Below, piece by piece: positions 36,948 to 46,541 of a stretch of DNA of 64,000 nucleotides. The stretch spans positions 15,058-79,057 of the forward strand of contig CAZFVY010000019.1 of NCBI GenBank assembly GCA_964522665.1, given 5' to 3'. This DNA is from CAZFVY01 sp964522665. Lineage in GTDB: Bacteria; Verrucomicrobiota; Verrucomicrobiia; Limisphaerales; CAZFVY01. A program made the translations under genes and the position numbers. Within the stretch, counting starts at the first letter, position 1; every line of letters begins with the position of its first letter. A model generated the notes under the pieces. That model did not search any database. It was not told where the DNA came from and saw nothing but the letters and a program-made list of their open reading frames with translations.

Positions 36948-39311
36948 TCACGGGGTGACCGGGGCGGTTGGGTGATAGGCCGGCATGGCCGCAAGATCGA
37001 ACTTAATCCGTTTGAGATCCAACGGGGTCGCCGCCGCTTCGCCTTCGCGAACGTGGTACGCCTGATCCAGCGCCAGCCCGGTCAACGTCTGACGCAAGCC
37101 GGAGGCGGGCCAGAAAATCTCGACCGAAGTGATCGCGGTCGCGGCGTCCAATCCGATTTCCTGACGGAGCGGTGAAGAGCCGAAACTTCCACCACTATTC
37201 ACGGTCTTGTAGATCGCGCGGTTTCCGTCCGGGGTGGCGACGTTCACCTTGATGCGCGCGCCAATCGCCGCGCGGTTGGACTTCGTTCCTTCGAGCTTGA
37301 GCTTCACCCAATGGTTCGTGTTGCCGGGGTTGTGGAACAGGACCTTGTGCGCCACGTCGCCCGGGAAGGCGCCACCGATGACCGCGAACACGTCCTGCTG
37401 CCCGTCGTTATCAAGGTCGGCAAAGGCGACCCCGTGGCCCTTCTGCAAATGGCCGAACCCGCCGGCGGTGGTGACGTCTTGAAAATACTTCCCGCCCGCG
37501 TTGTGAAGCATGCGATTGGGGATGAGCATTGCCAGGTCGGGGTTGCCGGTGCCGAGGTAGAAGTCGAGCCAGCCGTCGTTGTCGAGGTCGCCAAAATTGC
37601 AGCCCATCGTCAGATAGACGTGATCCAAATGAGCGGCCGCCGTGACGTCGGTGAAAGTGCCGTCGCGGTTGTTGTGGTAGAGCTTGGGTTTGGCGCCCTT
37701 GCTCGGCTGCCCAAGATAGTCGGCGGCGATGTCACCGACGTTCTGGACCGCGTAACCGGAAACGAAGAGATCTTCCCAGCCGTCGTTATCGTAATCGAAA
37801 AACCAAGTCGGGAAACTGAACAACGGCTCGCTGACGCCCGCGCGCGCGGTAACGTCACTGAATTGCCAACGCCCCTGCGCGTCGGGGCCGTCATTGTGAA
37901 AAAGTCGATTGGGCGCGCCCTGGATCGAGAGGTAAAGATCGGGCCGACCGTCGTTGTCGTAATCCGCGCTCGCGACGCCCTTAACGAATGCCTTGACGTC
38001 CAAGCCGGACGCTACGGCGCATTCGGTGAAGGTGCCGTCGTGGTTGTTGTGGAATAACTCGCTCGGGTCGGGATCTTTCGGATCGGTCGATTCATTGCCG
38101 ATGAACAAGTCGAGCCAGCCGTCGCCATCATAGTCGAACCAGACCGACGCCTGCGACGGGTGTGAGCGGAACAAACCGGACGCCTCGGTCACGTCGGTGA
38201 AGGTGCCGTCGCCATTGTTCCGCAAGAGCGAACCGGGAATGCGTCCGAGCTTGCCCAGCCACGCGCCGCGCGGAATCCAGATATCCAATAGGCCATCGTT
38301 ATTATAGTCGGTCTGCATGATGTTCAGCCCTCCGACCAACCCGGTCAGCCCCGCCTCGCGCGTGCGCTCCGTGAAGCGACCGTTGCCGTCGTTATGGAAG
38401 TAGCGAAGCTGCCCGGTCAGCGACCAACTCGACGTGACAATGTCCAGATAGCCGTCGTTGTCGAAATCATCGACGATACAACTGCCGGCCAAGCCCTCGG
38501 TGTCGAGGCCAAGCCCGCCGGCGATGTCGGGAAAGCGGGGAAACTCGATGTCCGACGCGAAGGTCTGTTGGGGGATCAGCCACTGGGACGGCACGCGGTC
38601 CGGGAACTCGCCGAGCGTCATGTAGGCGATGTTGAGCAGCCAGCGCGCGCTGAGATCGGCCGGGTTTTGGGAGAGTCCCCGTTCCAGAACCGCGATCGCG
38701 CCGCGCGAGCCGCGGGGGAATTGGTGATAGGCGGCGCTCTCAAGTGGGAACAGGCAGGATTGCGCGTTGTGATTGGCGATGCAGTTCTCCTGCTCACCCA
38801 GGCGGAGCATCGCGATCGCCTCGCGCATGTGAACCTCACTCTGCAGTTTCGGGTTCATCGTCAGACCGTTGGCGGAGAAGCACTCCTCCAGCGCGCGAAA
38901 AGCGTTAAGACATTCCGTGGTCCGCCCGGCTTGCAGCAGAGTCACGCTCAGGCTTAGCCCCAGATTAATTTGCGTCGCGAGGTTCGTCGTCTTCGGCAGC
39001 TCCTCCAACAACGCGTCCGCGCGCTGGTTGCTCAAATACGGATTCGTAAACGGATCCATGGCCCGGTTGATCGCGGCCAGTCGCTCGGCCATCCTGCGGT
39101 TGCTCTCGGGCTGGGTGGGCGATGGCCCTAGCGCCGGCCCGAAGTTGGTAAGACTGCAGAAAGGATCGACGACCACCACTGGGGCCGGCGCCGCCGCGCC
39201 GAGCGGCTCGACCGTCACCGCCAGCAAACCGGCCGCGGCGAACGCCACGAAACATCGACCCGGGAGACCGCCACGACCTCCAAAACGCAACCACTTCAGT
39301 ATCTGCCGCAT
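36948..39311 (-). CDS. FG-GAP/ASPIC-UnbV protein, tandem paralogue A
   Basis: 787 residues from the ATG at 39311 (MRQILKWL), the position equivalent to paralogue B; the frame could extend only five codons further to 39326. Signal segment (AAAGLLAVTVEPLGAAAP), TPR-like helical part, seven FG-GAP repeats and one ASPIC/UnbV domain follow in the same order as in B. The propeller and UnbV parts are nearly identical to B, while the first 130 residues differ widely. This points to duplication followed by divergence of the N-terminal module, or to gene conversion of the C-terminal part. No catalytic motif is seen. Confidence 0.88.
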   Translation of the reverse strand: MRQILKWLRFGGRGGLPGRCFVAFAAAGLLAVTVEPLGAAAPAPVVVVDPFCSLTNFGPALGPSPTQPESNRRMAERLAAINRAMDPFTNPYLSNQRADALLEELPKTTNLATQINLGLSLSVTLLQAGRTTECLNAFRALEECFSANGLTMNPKLQSEVHMREAIAMLRLGEQENCIANHNAQSCLFPLESAAYHQFPRGSRGAIAVLERGLSQNPADLSARWLLNIAYMTLGEFPDRVPSQWLIPQQTFASDIEFPRFPDIAGGLGLDTEGLAGSCIVDDFDNDGYLDIVTSSWSLTGQLRYFHNDGNGRFTERTREAGLTGLVGGLNIMQTDYNNDGLLDIWIPRGAWLGKLGRIPGSLLRNNGDGTFTDVTEASGLFRSHPSQASVWFDYDGDGWLDLFIGNESTDPKDPDPSELFHNNHDGTFTECAVASGLDVKAFVKGVASADYDNDGRPDLYLSIQGAPNRLFHNDGPDAQGRWQFSDVTARAGVSEPLFSFPTWFFDYDNDGWEDLFVSGYAVQNVGDIAADYLGQPSKGAKPKLYHNNRDGTFTDVTAAAHLDHVYLTMGCNFGDLDNDGWLDFYLGTGNPDLAMLIPNRMLHNAGGKYFQDVTTAGGFGHLQKGHGVAFADLDNDGQQDVFAVIGGAFPGDVAHKVLFHNPGNTNHWVKLKLEGTKSNRAAIGARIKVNVATPDGNRAIYKTVNSGGSFGSSPLRQEIGLDAATAITSVEIFWPASGLRQTLTGLALDQAYHVREGEAAATPLDLKRIKFDLAAMPAYHPTAPVTP

Positions 39312-39517
39312 AAAGCGGGCAGACACTAGACCAGGGACGGTCAGCTACGAACGAACATGGGACCAACCCCGGACACGATCTTGTGGGCCGGTCTGAATTT
39401 GGGGTGGCGCGAGCGAAGGAAGGGCGGCCGCGCGGTCAAACCCGCGGCTTGGGGCCGCGAAAATGGGACGCTCGATCGGCGCGCCCCGAGAGGGCTGGGG
39501 GCCGCACTAGTATCGGC

Positions 39518-40054
39518 TCACTTGGCGTCTCCGAGACGCGCGCGATAGACGAAATCCTTTTCGTGGCCCGCCTTGACGTGGCATTGGGCGCAGACGGCGG
39601 ATTTTTGCGGGGGCGTAATATAGGTTCCGTCGGGACGATACTCGACGTATTCCCACTCGGCGGTCCGATTGGTCTGGTAGGCTGCCCCGAAGCCAGGCTC
39701 ACGGCGCATGACGTGCAAACCGAGAACCTTATCTTTCGTCAACCCACCGCGGTCGTTCAGGACGAATTTGCCGTCGGCGCTCTTCAAGGCGCCCGCTGAC
39801 TCCATTACGATGATCGAGCCGTACGGATACGGAAGTTGGGCGGAGTTCGTGACCGAGGCGGCGGCGGCGTTGCCGTAGATCGTGACCACTTTGCCCTCCT
39901 TCTCGCGATTGACCGTGCGGAGCGTCTGAAAGTCGGACTGGTAATTCTTCGGGAAGCCCACGTGATCGGCCGTTGGCGCCGGCAAGGTCTCCGATTCCGC
40001 GGCCGCCACCGCGGAAATGAGCGCGCTCGCCAGCAAAAGCAATACTGGTTTCAT
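39518..40054 (-). CDS. Cytochrome P460-like haem protein
   Basis: A 178-residue periplasmic protein with a clean signal peptide (LLLASALISAVAAAE, to about residue 20). The single haem site CAQCH is near residue 156, close to the C-terminus, as in the P460 family, and is preceded by the typical YPYGSIIVMES and WEYVEYRPDG segments. P460 members oxidise hydroxylamine or related small molecules; many relatives in this group are uncharacterised, and the catalytic lysine cross-link cannot be judged from sequence alone. It lies 38 bp downstream of the cytochrome-sugar dehydrogenase gene, so the two are probably co-transcribed. Confidence 0.85.
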   Translation of the reverse strand: MKPVLLLLASALISAVAAAESETLPAPTADHVGFPKNYQSDFQTLRTVNREKEGKVVTIYGNAAAASVTNSAQLPYPYGSIIVMESAGALKSADGKFVLNDRGGLTKDKVLGLHVMRREPGFGAAYQTNRTAEWEYVEYRPDGTYITPPQKSAVCAQCHVKAGHEKDFVYRARLGDAK

Positions 40055-40092
40055 TTCTTAAAGATCCTCGGGCCATCGGCGACCCCGGAAGT

Positions 40093-41895
40093 TTACTCCG
40101 GTTTGACTTCGTCGTACCGCGCGCCGGTAAAGTCCAGCTTGTAAACCATGCCTTCGTAGCCGACCGCGTAAATGTTCCCCGCTTCGTCCGTGCCGAAGGA
40201 AACCAGGCCTTGCGGAATGGAGCCAATTTGGCGAACGGTCTTCAGTATGCCCTTCTCCTGCGTCACGCCAAAGATGCGCTTCGAGGTATAATCGCCGCAA
40301 AGGTAAACCCCATAAAAGGTCGAGCTCGGGTCGCCTCGATAGACGTAGCCGCCGGTCACGGAATTACCGTATTTCCGTTTATACGCGAAGACGGGGGGCG
40401 TGAAAACGCGGCCTTCCTGGCGGTACTTGTTCGAGAACGGTTCAAAGGCCTCAAACACGTTCCACCCGTAGTTTTCGCCGCGATGAACGATGTCCACCTC
40501 TTCCACGCGATCCTGCCCGACGTCCGCCACCCAGAGGTCGCCGGTCACGCGGTCGAAGCTGAAACGCCACGGCTCGCGAAAGCCATACGCCCAGATTTCC
40601 GGGCGCGCATCGCTCCGCCCGCGGAACGGATTGTCCGAGGGGATGGCGTAGGCCTTCCCGTCCTCGGCGTGGTCCACGTCCAGGCGCAGCATTTTCCCGA
40701 GCAATAACTGGAGATTCTGACCGTGCCCGTTCGGGTCTTGTTGCGGGCCGGTGTCACCCATGCCGAAATAGAGATAGCCATCCGGGCCAAACTGAATGCA
40801 ACCGCCCGAATGGTCGTCGGCAACGCTGGTGATTTGCAGGAGCCGCCGCGGCGCGACGCCCGAGTCGCCCTTGAAGTCCGGGCCGAATTGCTTTTCCACC
40901 AGGGTGGTAATGACCTTGCCACCCTCCAAGACTTGATACTTGAAGTAATACTTCCGATTATCGCGAAACTTCGGGTGAAAGGCCAGCCCCAGCAAGCCAT
41001 TCGGCCCCCGATCGCTAAACACTTCCCCGGTCAGGTCGGCGAAAACCGATTTTTCTTCGCCCGTCGCGGTTTTCTCCATTCGCCAGATCATCCCCTTTTG
41101 GTGCAGCACGAGGAACACATTGGGCTGGCCGGGAACCTGATGGATGGCGGTCAACCCGGTCCGGACGCGCGAACTCGGCACGCTCAGCGCGTCGGCAAAG
41201 AGCGGCTTGGCGGTCACCGGCTTGGCGATCGGAGGAATGACTCGGGGCATGCCGCGATTGCTCACGAGCGCGCTCTCGGGCTGACGCAGCGTCACCAGAT
41301 AATCGATCAGATCGGTGAATTCCTGAGGCGAAAGGCCCGTTTGCAACCCCTCCGGCATGAGCGAGACGCTGGTGGTCCGTTGCTGGCGGATGTCCGCCGT
41401 CGCCAAACTGACCAGCTTGCCATCGGCGCCGATGATTTGAATGCCGGCGTCGTTCGCCTGCTTCACGATGCCCTGATACTCCACGCCCGCCTTGGTCTCA
41501 ACGATCGTCGTGGTGTAGCCAACCGCGATGGTGGCGGACGGTTGGAGAATCGCGTCGATGATGTCTCCGCGTCCGAACTTGTCGCCCACCGCGTATAAGT
41601 CCGGCCCCGCCTTCCCGCCGTGTCCATCCACCGTATGGCATTTGACGCAACCGGGCTTCAACTCGTCGGTGAAGAGCCGAGTCCCGTTGGCGACGTCGCC
41701 ATCGTGGGTCAGGGCGAATTTACGATACGCGTCGAGATTTTGCGCCTGACTCGCGGCTGGCGCCGCCGGCGCCTGCGCCCGCCCCGGCATGGGCGCGCAA
41801 CAGATGAAAGCGAGGGTCAAGAAACAGACGAATAGGGATTGGGTCGTGGTTTTCAAACGAGTGGCGAGAGTGTGGATTTTCCCCGCCGGGGTCAA
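40093..41895 (-). CDS. Cytochrome c - glucose/sorbosone dehydrogenase fusion
   Basis: A 600-residue exported protein. After the signal peptide (LTLAFICCAPMPGRAQ) comes a cytochrome c domain with CVKCH near residue 81 and a heme-binding module of the type found in PVC-group membrane-bound dehydrogenases (LQPSATIAVGY, about 60-220). The remainder (235-600) is a soluble quinoprotein-type six-bladed propeller (DGYLYFGMGDTG, RNPFRG-like and GENYGWNVFE segments), normally a PQQ-dependent sugar or alcohol oxidase. The fusion would pass electrons from PQQ to the bound haem, then to the P460-like or DUF1573 cytochromes nearby (inference). First gene of a minus-strand run that reaches the LytTR gene. 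Confidence 0.87.
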   Translation of the reverse strand: MTPAGKIHTLATRLKTTTQSLFVCFLTLAFICCAPMPGRAQAPAAPAASQAQNLDAYRKFALTHDGDVANGTRLFTDELKPGCVKCHTVDGHGGKAGPDLYAVGDKFGRGDIIDAILQPSATIAVGYTTTIVETKAGVEYQGIVKQANDAGIQIIGADGKLVSLATADIRQQRTTSVSLMPEGLQTGLSPQEFTDLIDYLVTLRQPESALVSNRGMPRVIPPIAKPVTAKPLFADALSVPSSRVRTGLTAIHQVPGQPNVFLVLHQKGMIWRMEKTATGEEKSVFADLTGEVFSDRGPNGLLGLAFHPKFRDNRKYYFKYQVLEGGKVITTLVEKQFGPDFKGDSGVAPRRLLQITSVADDHSGGCIQFGPDGYLYFGMGDTGPQQDPNGHGQNLQLLLGKMLRLDVDHAEDGKAYAIPSDNPFRGRSDARPEIWAYGFREPWRFSFDRVTGDLWVADVGQDRVEEVDIVHRGENYGWNVFEAFEPFSNKYRQEGRVFTPPVFAYKRKYGNSVTGGYVYRGDPSSTFYGVYLCGDYTSKRIFGVTQEKGILKTVRQIGSIPQGLVSFGTDEAGNIYAVGYEGMVYKLDFTGARYDEVKPE

Positions 41896-42289
41896 GTCTC
41901 GGGGTGGGCGCAGACGCTTTTCGATGACACCAAAAACAGGCGCGACCTCGTCTGGCTCACGGGAGCTGCCGGCGCGGCCGTCTTGGTTGATTCATTGGCC
42001 CTGAAATTGAGATCGGAGGCGTTTGCACAATTGGCTCATGAATCCGGCCCGTCAATCGTTGACGGATACCTTTGCCAGGGTTTAGATGGCCTCCGTCTCT
42101 CGTGAAATTGACGTTGGCGCTGAACCGCATGCCAGCCGAAGACCAGAGCGTCAGCACGTCCCCGTATGACCGTCATTATTTCGGAAATAATAAGCCGCAG
42201 CGCCCAAGGCGTTACTCTGACATTTTAGAATCGGTCAACGGTTTATTATGGCGATTCGAGAGCGAACCAGCCAGATTCTGGAGCGCCTG
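41896..42289. other. Divergent intergenic region
   Basis: Almost 400 bp between the dehydrogenase fusion and the DUF3037 gene, which diverge. Its right half is AT-richer than the surroundings. No domain was recognised in any frame, including the expected HipA-like partner of DUF3037 genes. Confidence 0.5.
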
Positions 42290-43132
42290 ATGAAGATGTT
42301 CGTTTGCAACTACGCGATCAGTCGATTCCGCCCATACCGGGAGACCGGCGAGTTCATTAATGTGGGCGTCGTTCTGGTCTGCCCCCAGTTGGATTATTTT
42401 AACTTTGCTTTCGAGCGTCGCAAACACCGTCGCATCACCGAATTCTTCCCGGAGCTCGATATTGAGATCTTCAAGACGGGCTTGGCCGGGCTACTGAGCG
42501 AGCTTACCCGGCTCGCAAAATTGAAGGATGCGGCCGCGCAATTTGTTTTTGGGGAGGAAATGGCCGCCCGCATGGCGCTCTTCAAAGAGCTGGTCAGGCC
42601 GCGCGAAAACCTGTTTCATTTCGGCGAGGTTGGAACCGCATTTACTGAAGATCCCAAAACAAAACTGAAAGAGCTTTACGATATTTATGTGCGACGGCAG
42701 TTTGCCCAGGATCACGAATATCAAGAAATCGTCATGCGCCGACAGTTGGCGGTATTCCTGCATGATGCGAACCTTTCACGGTTCTATCGTCAGAATTTCA
42801 GCGTCGGAGATGGCAGCTACAACGTAAGACTTCCGTTTGTCCACCTTGAGGCAAACGTGCCGATCAAGGCGATTAAGCCGCTGAATCTGGACAAGCCCTC
42901 GCCGACGGAAATATACCGGCATGGAGACGCTTGGATTTCCACTGTTCGGCGCCTTCGGCAAATCAATCATCTGCCGAAGGAGCTTCTATTCGCCGTTCAG
43001 CGGCCGACGGTCGGTGAACGACTCCTTTGTGCGGCAGAGGAGGTTTGTTCGGAGTTGGAAAAACTCGAGACCTTCACGGCGGCGGTCGCCGACCGCAGTC
43101 GGATTGAGGCGTTTGCGCGATTTGAATCTTAA
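42290..43132 (+). CDS. DUF3037 domain protein
   Basis: A 280-residue soluble protein. The ATG at 42290 has GGAG six bases upstream; a longer in-frame start at 42248 lacks one. The N-terminus MKMFVCNYAISRFRPY followed by GEFINVGVVL is the DUF3037 signature, and the rest is helical with many charged residues. DUF3037 genes often stand beside a HipA-like kinase gene, which suggests a toxin-antitoxin or signalling link, but no such gene adjoins this one. Lower GC and different codon use from its neighbours suggest acquisition. The function is unknown. Confidence 0.8.
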   Translation: MKMFVCNYAISRFRPYRETGEFINVGVVLVCPQLDYFNFAFERRKHRRITEFFPELDIEIFKTGLAGLLSELTRLAKLKDAAAQFVFGEEMAARMALFKELVRPRENLFHFGEVGTAFTEDPKTKLKELYDIYVRRQFAQDHEYQEIVMRRQLAVFLHDANLSRFYRQNFSVGDGSYNVRLPFVHLEANVPIKAIKPLNLDKPSPTEIYRHGDAWISTVRRLRQINHLPKELLFAVQRPTVGERLLCAAEEVCSELEKLETFTAAVADRSRIEAFARFES

Positions 43133-43313
43133 TCGGTTCTGTGTTTCGCTGGTAACGTTCCTGGCGCCGGACACGCTTTCGGACCGCGACGGATTGAAGG
43201 AATGGCGCTATTCCCCGAGACACTTGGACAGAAGCTCAGTTGAGAGAATTTTGGCGAGGCAGTAACCTCTTTTTCCAGTAACATTTGGCGGGCTTCGCTT
43301 CTGGGGAGCGTGT

Positions 43314-46300
43314 ATGAATGAGACACCAGAGCAAAATCCGAATATGCCGGCCAAATGTCCTCAATGCGGCGCCGCGCTGCTGCCCGGCGCGCTGGCGGGA
43401 TTGTGCCCGGCGTGCCTGCTCCAGCAGGGCGCGGCGGACACCGCCAACCCAGCCGAACCGACCGGATTCGAGCCACCGACGGTTCAGGAGATGGCCCGGC
43501 TGTTTCCCCAGCTTGAGATCCTGTCGCTGCTCGGCCGTGGTGGCATGGGGGCGGTTTACAAGGCCCGCCAAAAGGCCCTCGACCGCCTCGTCGCCCTCAA
43601 GGTCCTGCCGCCGCAAACCACGAGCGGCGCCGGGTTTTCCGACCGGTTCACCCGCGAAGCCCGCGCGCTCGCCAAGCTCAACCATCCGAACATCGTCACC
43701 CTCTACGAGTTTGGCGAGGCGGAAGGGATGCCGTTCTTCATTATGGAGTTCGTCGATGGGTTGAACCTTCGCCAAGTCCAGAAGTCCGGCGGGCTTTCGG
43801 CCCGCGAGGCCCTGCAAATCGTGCCCCAAATCTGTGAGGCGCTTCAGTTTGCGCATGATGAAGGGATCGTTCATCGCGACATCAAACCCGAAAACATCCT
43901 GCTCGACAAAAAGGGACGAGTGAAGATCGCCGACTTCGGCATCGCCAAGATCATGGGACGGGGTGACGACAGTCCGTCGCTGACGGAAACCAATCAAGCC
44001 ATCGGCACGCCCCGTTACATGGCGCCGGAACAGGTCGCCCATCCGCAATCGGTCGATCACCGCGCCGACATCTATTCGCTGGGGGTGGTGTTTTACGAAA
44101 TGTTGACCGGCCAATTGCCCCAAGGGAAATTCGGCCCGCCGCCGTCGCGGGTGCGTGGCGTGCAGGTGGACGTCCGCCTGGATGACGTGGTGCTGCGCGC
44201 GCTCGAACTCGAGCCGGACCGCCGGTATCAGCAGGCCAGCCAGGTGAAATCGGCGGTCGATACGATCACCGGAACCGCGCCGCCTCCCCCCGCCACGAAT
44301 CCCGACCTGCTGGCGCAACAGATTCGGGCGCGCGACCCGGTCTTGAACATCCGCCACTGCTTTCGCCGCGGCTGGGCCTTGGTGCGGAGTGACTTCTGGC
44401 CGTTGATCGGCATCAACGCGCTCGTCATCGCGCTCCTCGCGATCGCGAACGGCGCCCCGGTCGCGCAGTCGGGCGGCAATTCGACCTGGACGCTCCAATC
44501 CTCGGCGATCGGCATTCTGGTCAACGGCCCCTTGGCGGCTGGCTTGTTCCTGCATTTCCTGCGCCGGAAACGGGGCGACGCCTCCGGCATCGAAACCGTT
44601 TTCTCTGGATTCACCCAACGTTTCCTCCACCTGTTCCTCGGCGGGTTCGCGACCTTGGCGCTCATGGGCCTGGGCTTCCTGTGCTTTATCCTCCCCGGGA
44701 TCTATTTGCTCGTGGCTTGGATGTTCACGTTGGCGTTGATCATCGATAAGCGGCTCGATTTTTGGCTGGCGATGGAACTGAGCCGCAAAACGGTGACGCG
44801 CCATTGGTGGAAGTTCGCCGCGTTCTGGATCATCGGGTTCATCGTGAAGTATTCCGGGCTGGTCGTCTTGGGCTTCGGCCTGTTTTTCACCGCGCCGATT
44901 GCGCTCGCGGCCCTCGTTTATGCCTACGATGACATCTTCGGCGAAGGTGATTCGGCGGCGCCGCCGGCGCCGGCGGGAGTTGGTCCTCAGGGGACCGTGA
45001 TCCTGCCGGCTCCGGTGGATCGATCCAAGGGCGGCGGCAAGTTTCCGCCGTCCGTCGTGGTCGGCCTGGCGGCGGTGGCGATCGTGCTCGGTTTCGTGGC
45101 GATGGTGTCATTGGTCCACCGCATTAACCGGGGCAACCGGCCGATGGAATTCGTTGCCCAAGCGGTCGAGGCGGAAGTTAATGTCACGGGCCGCGTGGTT
45201 GACGCACTCACCGGTAAACCGGTGGCCGGGGCGCGGATCGCCGACATGTTTTTCAACCGCGGTCCGGATCGGGCGGTGCGGGAGTTTTGGACCGACGCCG
45301 ACGGCGACTATCAGTTGTTGACTTGGAACGAGGGCAACCACGACATCGTGGTCTCGGCGCCGGACTACGAGGCAGACAAATGGTCGTATCCAGTCCAACG
45401 CCGCGCCGGCACGTCGCGTGTCCGGCGCGATTTCAGATTGTGGCCCAAATCCGCGGCGGGGACGACGGCGGTCAGCCGACCGGTATTCGCCCAAGTGATC
45501 GAAAAAACGCTAAACGCCGTGGACGTCGATACCCAGAGCGCCTGCCTCGACCTGGATGGCGGACGACTCCTTGAACTGCCCGGTCAATGGCCCTCCGCGA
45601 CGGATAATCCTACGACCGGCCCGGACTCGGCGTCCGACGAGGCGCGGGAATTGGTCGCCTCCCGGTGGCGCGCGCTCACGCCCAGCATTTTGAAAAAGGG
45701 GATCGACCTGGTCGGCGGCGTCGGCGGTGATTCCGTCAAAACCTTCCTGGCCGCCACGGAAAGCGTCGAAAACGATCTGTTCGACAATCTCACCGCCGAG
45801 GAACTCATCCAGCGCGAGGAATTGAATCCTGATGAGGCTCCCGCCGAATCCCCGGAGGCGGGTGAAACGCTCGAAGTCGGCCCTTCGCCGACGACGCAGC
45901 TCTTCAAGACGCGTGACGGCGCCTATGGCATCCTGCAGCTTCAAAACGCCGAGACGCCCCACGCGATTCGCATCCGTTACAAACTCACCCGGCCGAACCA
46001 ATCGACCCCGCCATCAAACCGGCCGAATGAATTCAGAATCTCGCGCGAGAACCTGACCGGACGCATCCAAGCCGCCGCCATGATGGTGGACGCGAACCAC
46101 AAGGACGAGGCGATGTCGGCGACCGCGATCGACGCCGCCAAGTCCGGCGAAGGCGACCTCGCCCGGGACGCGTTGCGCCAGGTGATTTCCATGTCGCGAA
46201 GGGATTCGGTGTCGGCGGAAGCGGTTCGGGTCTTGGCCCGGCAGGGCTTCCGCAAGCCGGGTTTGGAGATCGCCCAGGAGATTGCCAACGTTGCGACCCG

Positions 46301-46529
46301 GGACCACGCGATGGCTGAGTTGGGGACGATTTCCGCCGGCGCCGGCGACGTGCGGGTCGCCCAGTCGGCGATCCAACAAATCGTCAACTCTCCCAAGAAG
46401 GATGAGACCTCGCTGGAAGCCGTTCGTCTGCTCGTTAAAGAGGGCCTGCGAAAACCCGCCATGGAAATCGCGCAGTCCATCAGCAACTTCGGCTTGCGCG
46501 ACCGCGCGTTGGCGGAATTGGCTCGTTAG
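43314..46529 (+). CDS. Membrane Ser/Thr protein kinase with zinc ribbon and extracytoplasmic repeats
   Basis: A 1071-residue protein starting at ATG 43314 after GGGAG. Order: a zinc ribbon (CPQCGAALL and LCPACLL, residues 15-40), a complete Hanks kinase domain (about 62-330; GRGGMGAVYKA, lysine in VALKVL, HRDIKPEN near 186, DFGIAK near 205, APE), several membrane helices (about 360-545) and another near 576-600, then a carboxypeptidase-regulatory-like beta domain (about 621-700) and a helical repeat region at the C-terminus (DSVSAEAVRVLARQGFRKPG repeated in two variants). The topology suggests a receptor kinase. The sigma factor gene follows 12 bp later. Confidence 0.9.
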   Translation: MNETPEQNPNMPAKCPQCGAALLPGALAGLCPACLLQQGAADTANPAEPTGFEPPTVQEMARLFPQLEILSLLGRGGMGAVYKARQKALDRLVALKVLPPQTTSGAGFSDRFTREARALAKLNHPNIVTLYEFGEAEGMPFFIMEFVDGLNLRQVQKSGGLSAREALQIVPQICEALQFAHDEGIVHRDIKPENILLDKKGRVKIADFGIAKIMGRGDDSPSLTETNQAIGTPRYMAPEQVAHPQSVDHRADIYSLGVVFYEMLTGQLPQGKFGPPPSRVRGVQVDVRLDDVVLRALELEPDRRYQQASQVKSAVDTITGTAPPPPATNPDLLAQQIRARDPVLNIRHCFRRGWALVRSDFWPLIGINALVIALLAIANGAPVAQSGGNSTWTLQSSAIGILVNGPLAAGLFLHFLRRKRGDASGIETVFSGFTQRFLHLFLGGFATLALMGLGFLCFILPGIYLLVAWMFTLALIIDKRLDFWLAMELSRKTVTRHWWKFAAFWIIGFIVKYSGLVVLGFGLFFTAPIALAALVYAYDDIFGEGDSAAPPAPAGVGPQGTVILPAPVDRSKGGGKFPPSVVVGLAAVAIVLGFVAMVSLVHRINRGNRPMEFVAQAVEAEVNVTGRVVDALTGKPVAGARIADMFFNRGPDRAVREFWTDADGDYQLLTWNEGNHDIVVSAPDYEADKWSYPVQRRAGTSRVRRDFRLWPKSAAGTTAVSRPVFAQVIEKTLNAVDVDTQSACLDLDGGRLLELPGQWPSATDNPTTGPDSASDEARELVASRWRALTPSILKKGIDLVGGVGGDSVKTFLAATESVENDLFDNLTAEELIQREELNPDEAPAESPEAGETLEVGPSPTTQLFKTRDGAYGILQLQNAETPHAIRIRYKLTRPNQSTPPSNRPNEFRISRENLTGRIQAAAMMVDANHKDEAMSATAIDAAKSGEGDLARDALRQVISMSRRDSVSAEAVRVLARQGFRKPGLEIAQEIANVATRDHAMAELGTISAGAGDVRVAQSAIQQIVNSPKKDETSLEAVRLLVKEGLRKPAMEIAQSISNFGLRDRALAELAR

Positions 46530-46541
46530 AACTGACCGGCG

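Noticed and set aside
36644..36994. An N-terminal extension of 117 residues for UnbV paralogue B.
   Set aside because: It is low-complexity, arginine-rich and unmatched in the equal-length paralogue, whose start aligns with ATG 36643.
34301..38057. Long plus-strand frames antisense to the tandem UnbV genes.
   Set aside because: Their valine/arginine-rich sequence is the mirror of FG-GAP coding; no domain or ribosome site supports them.
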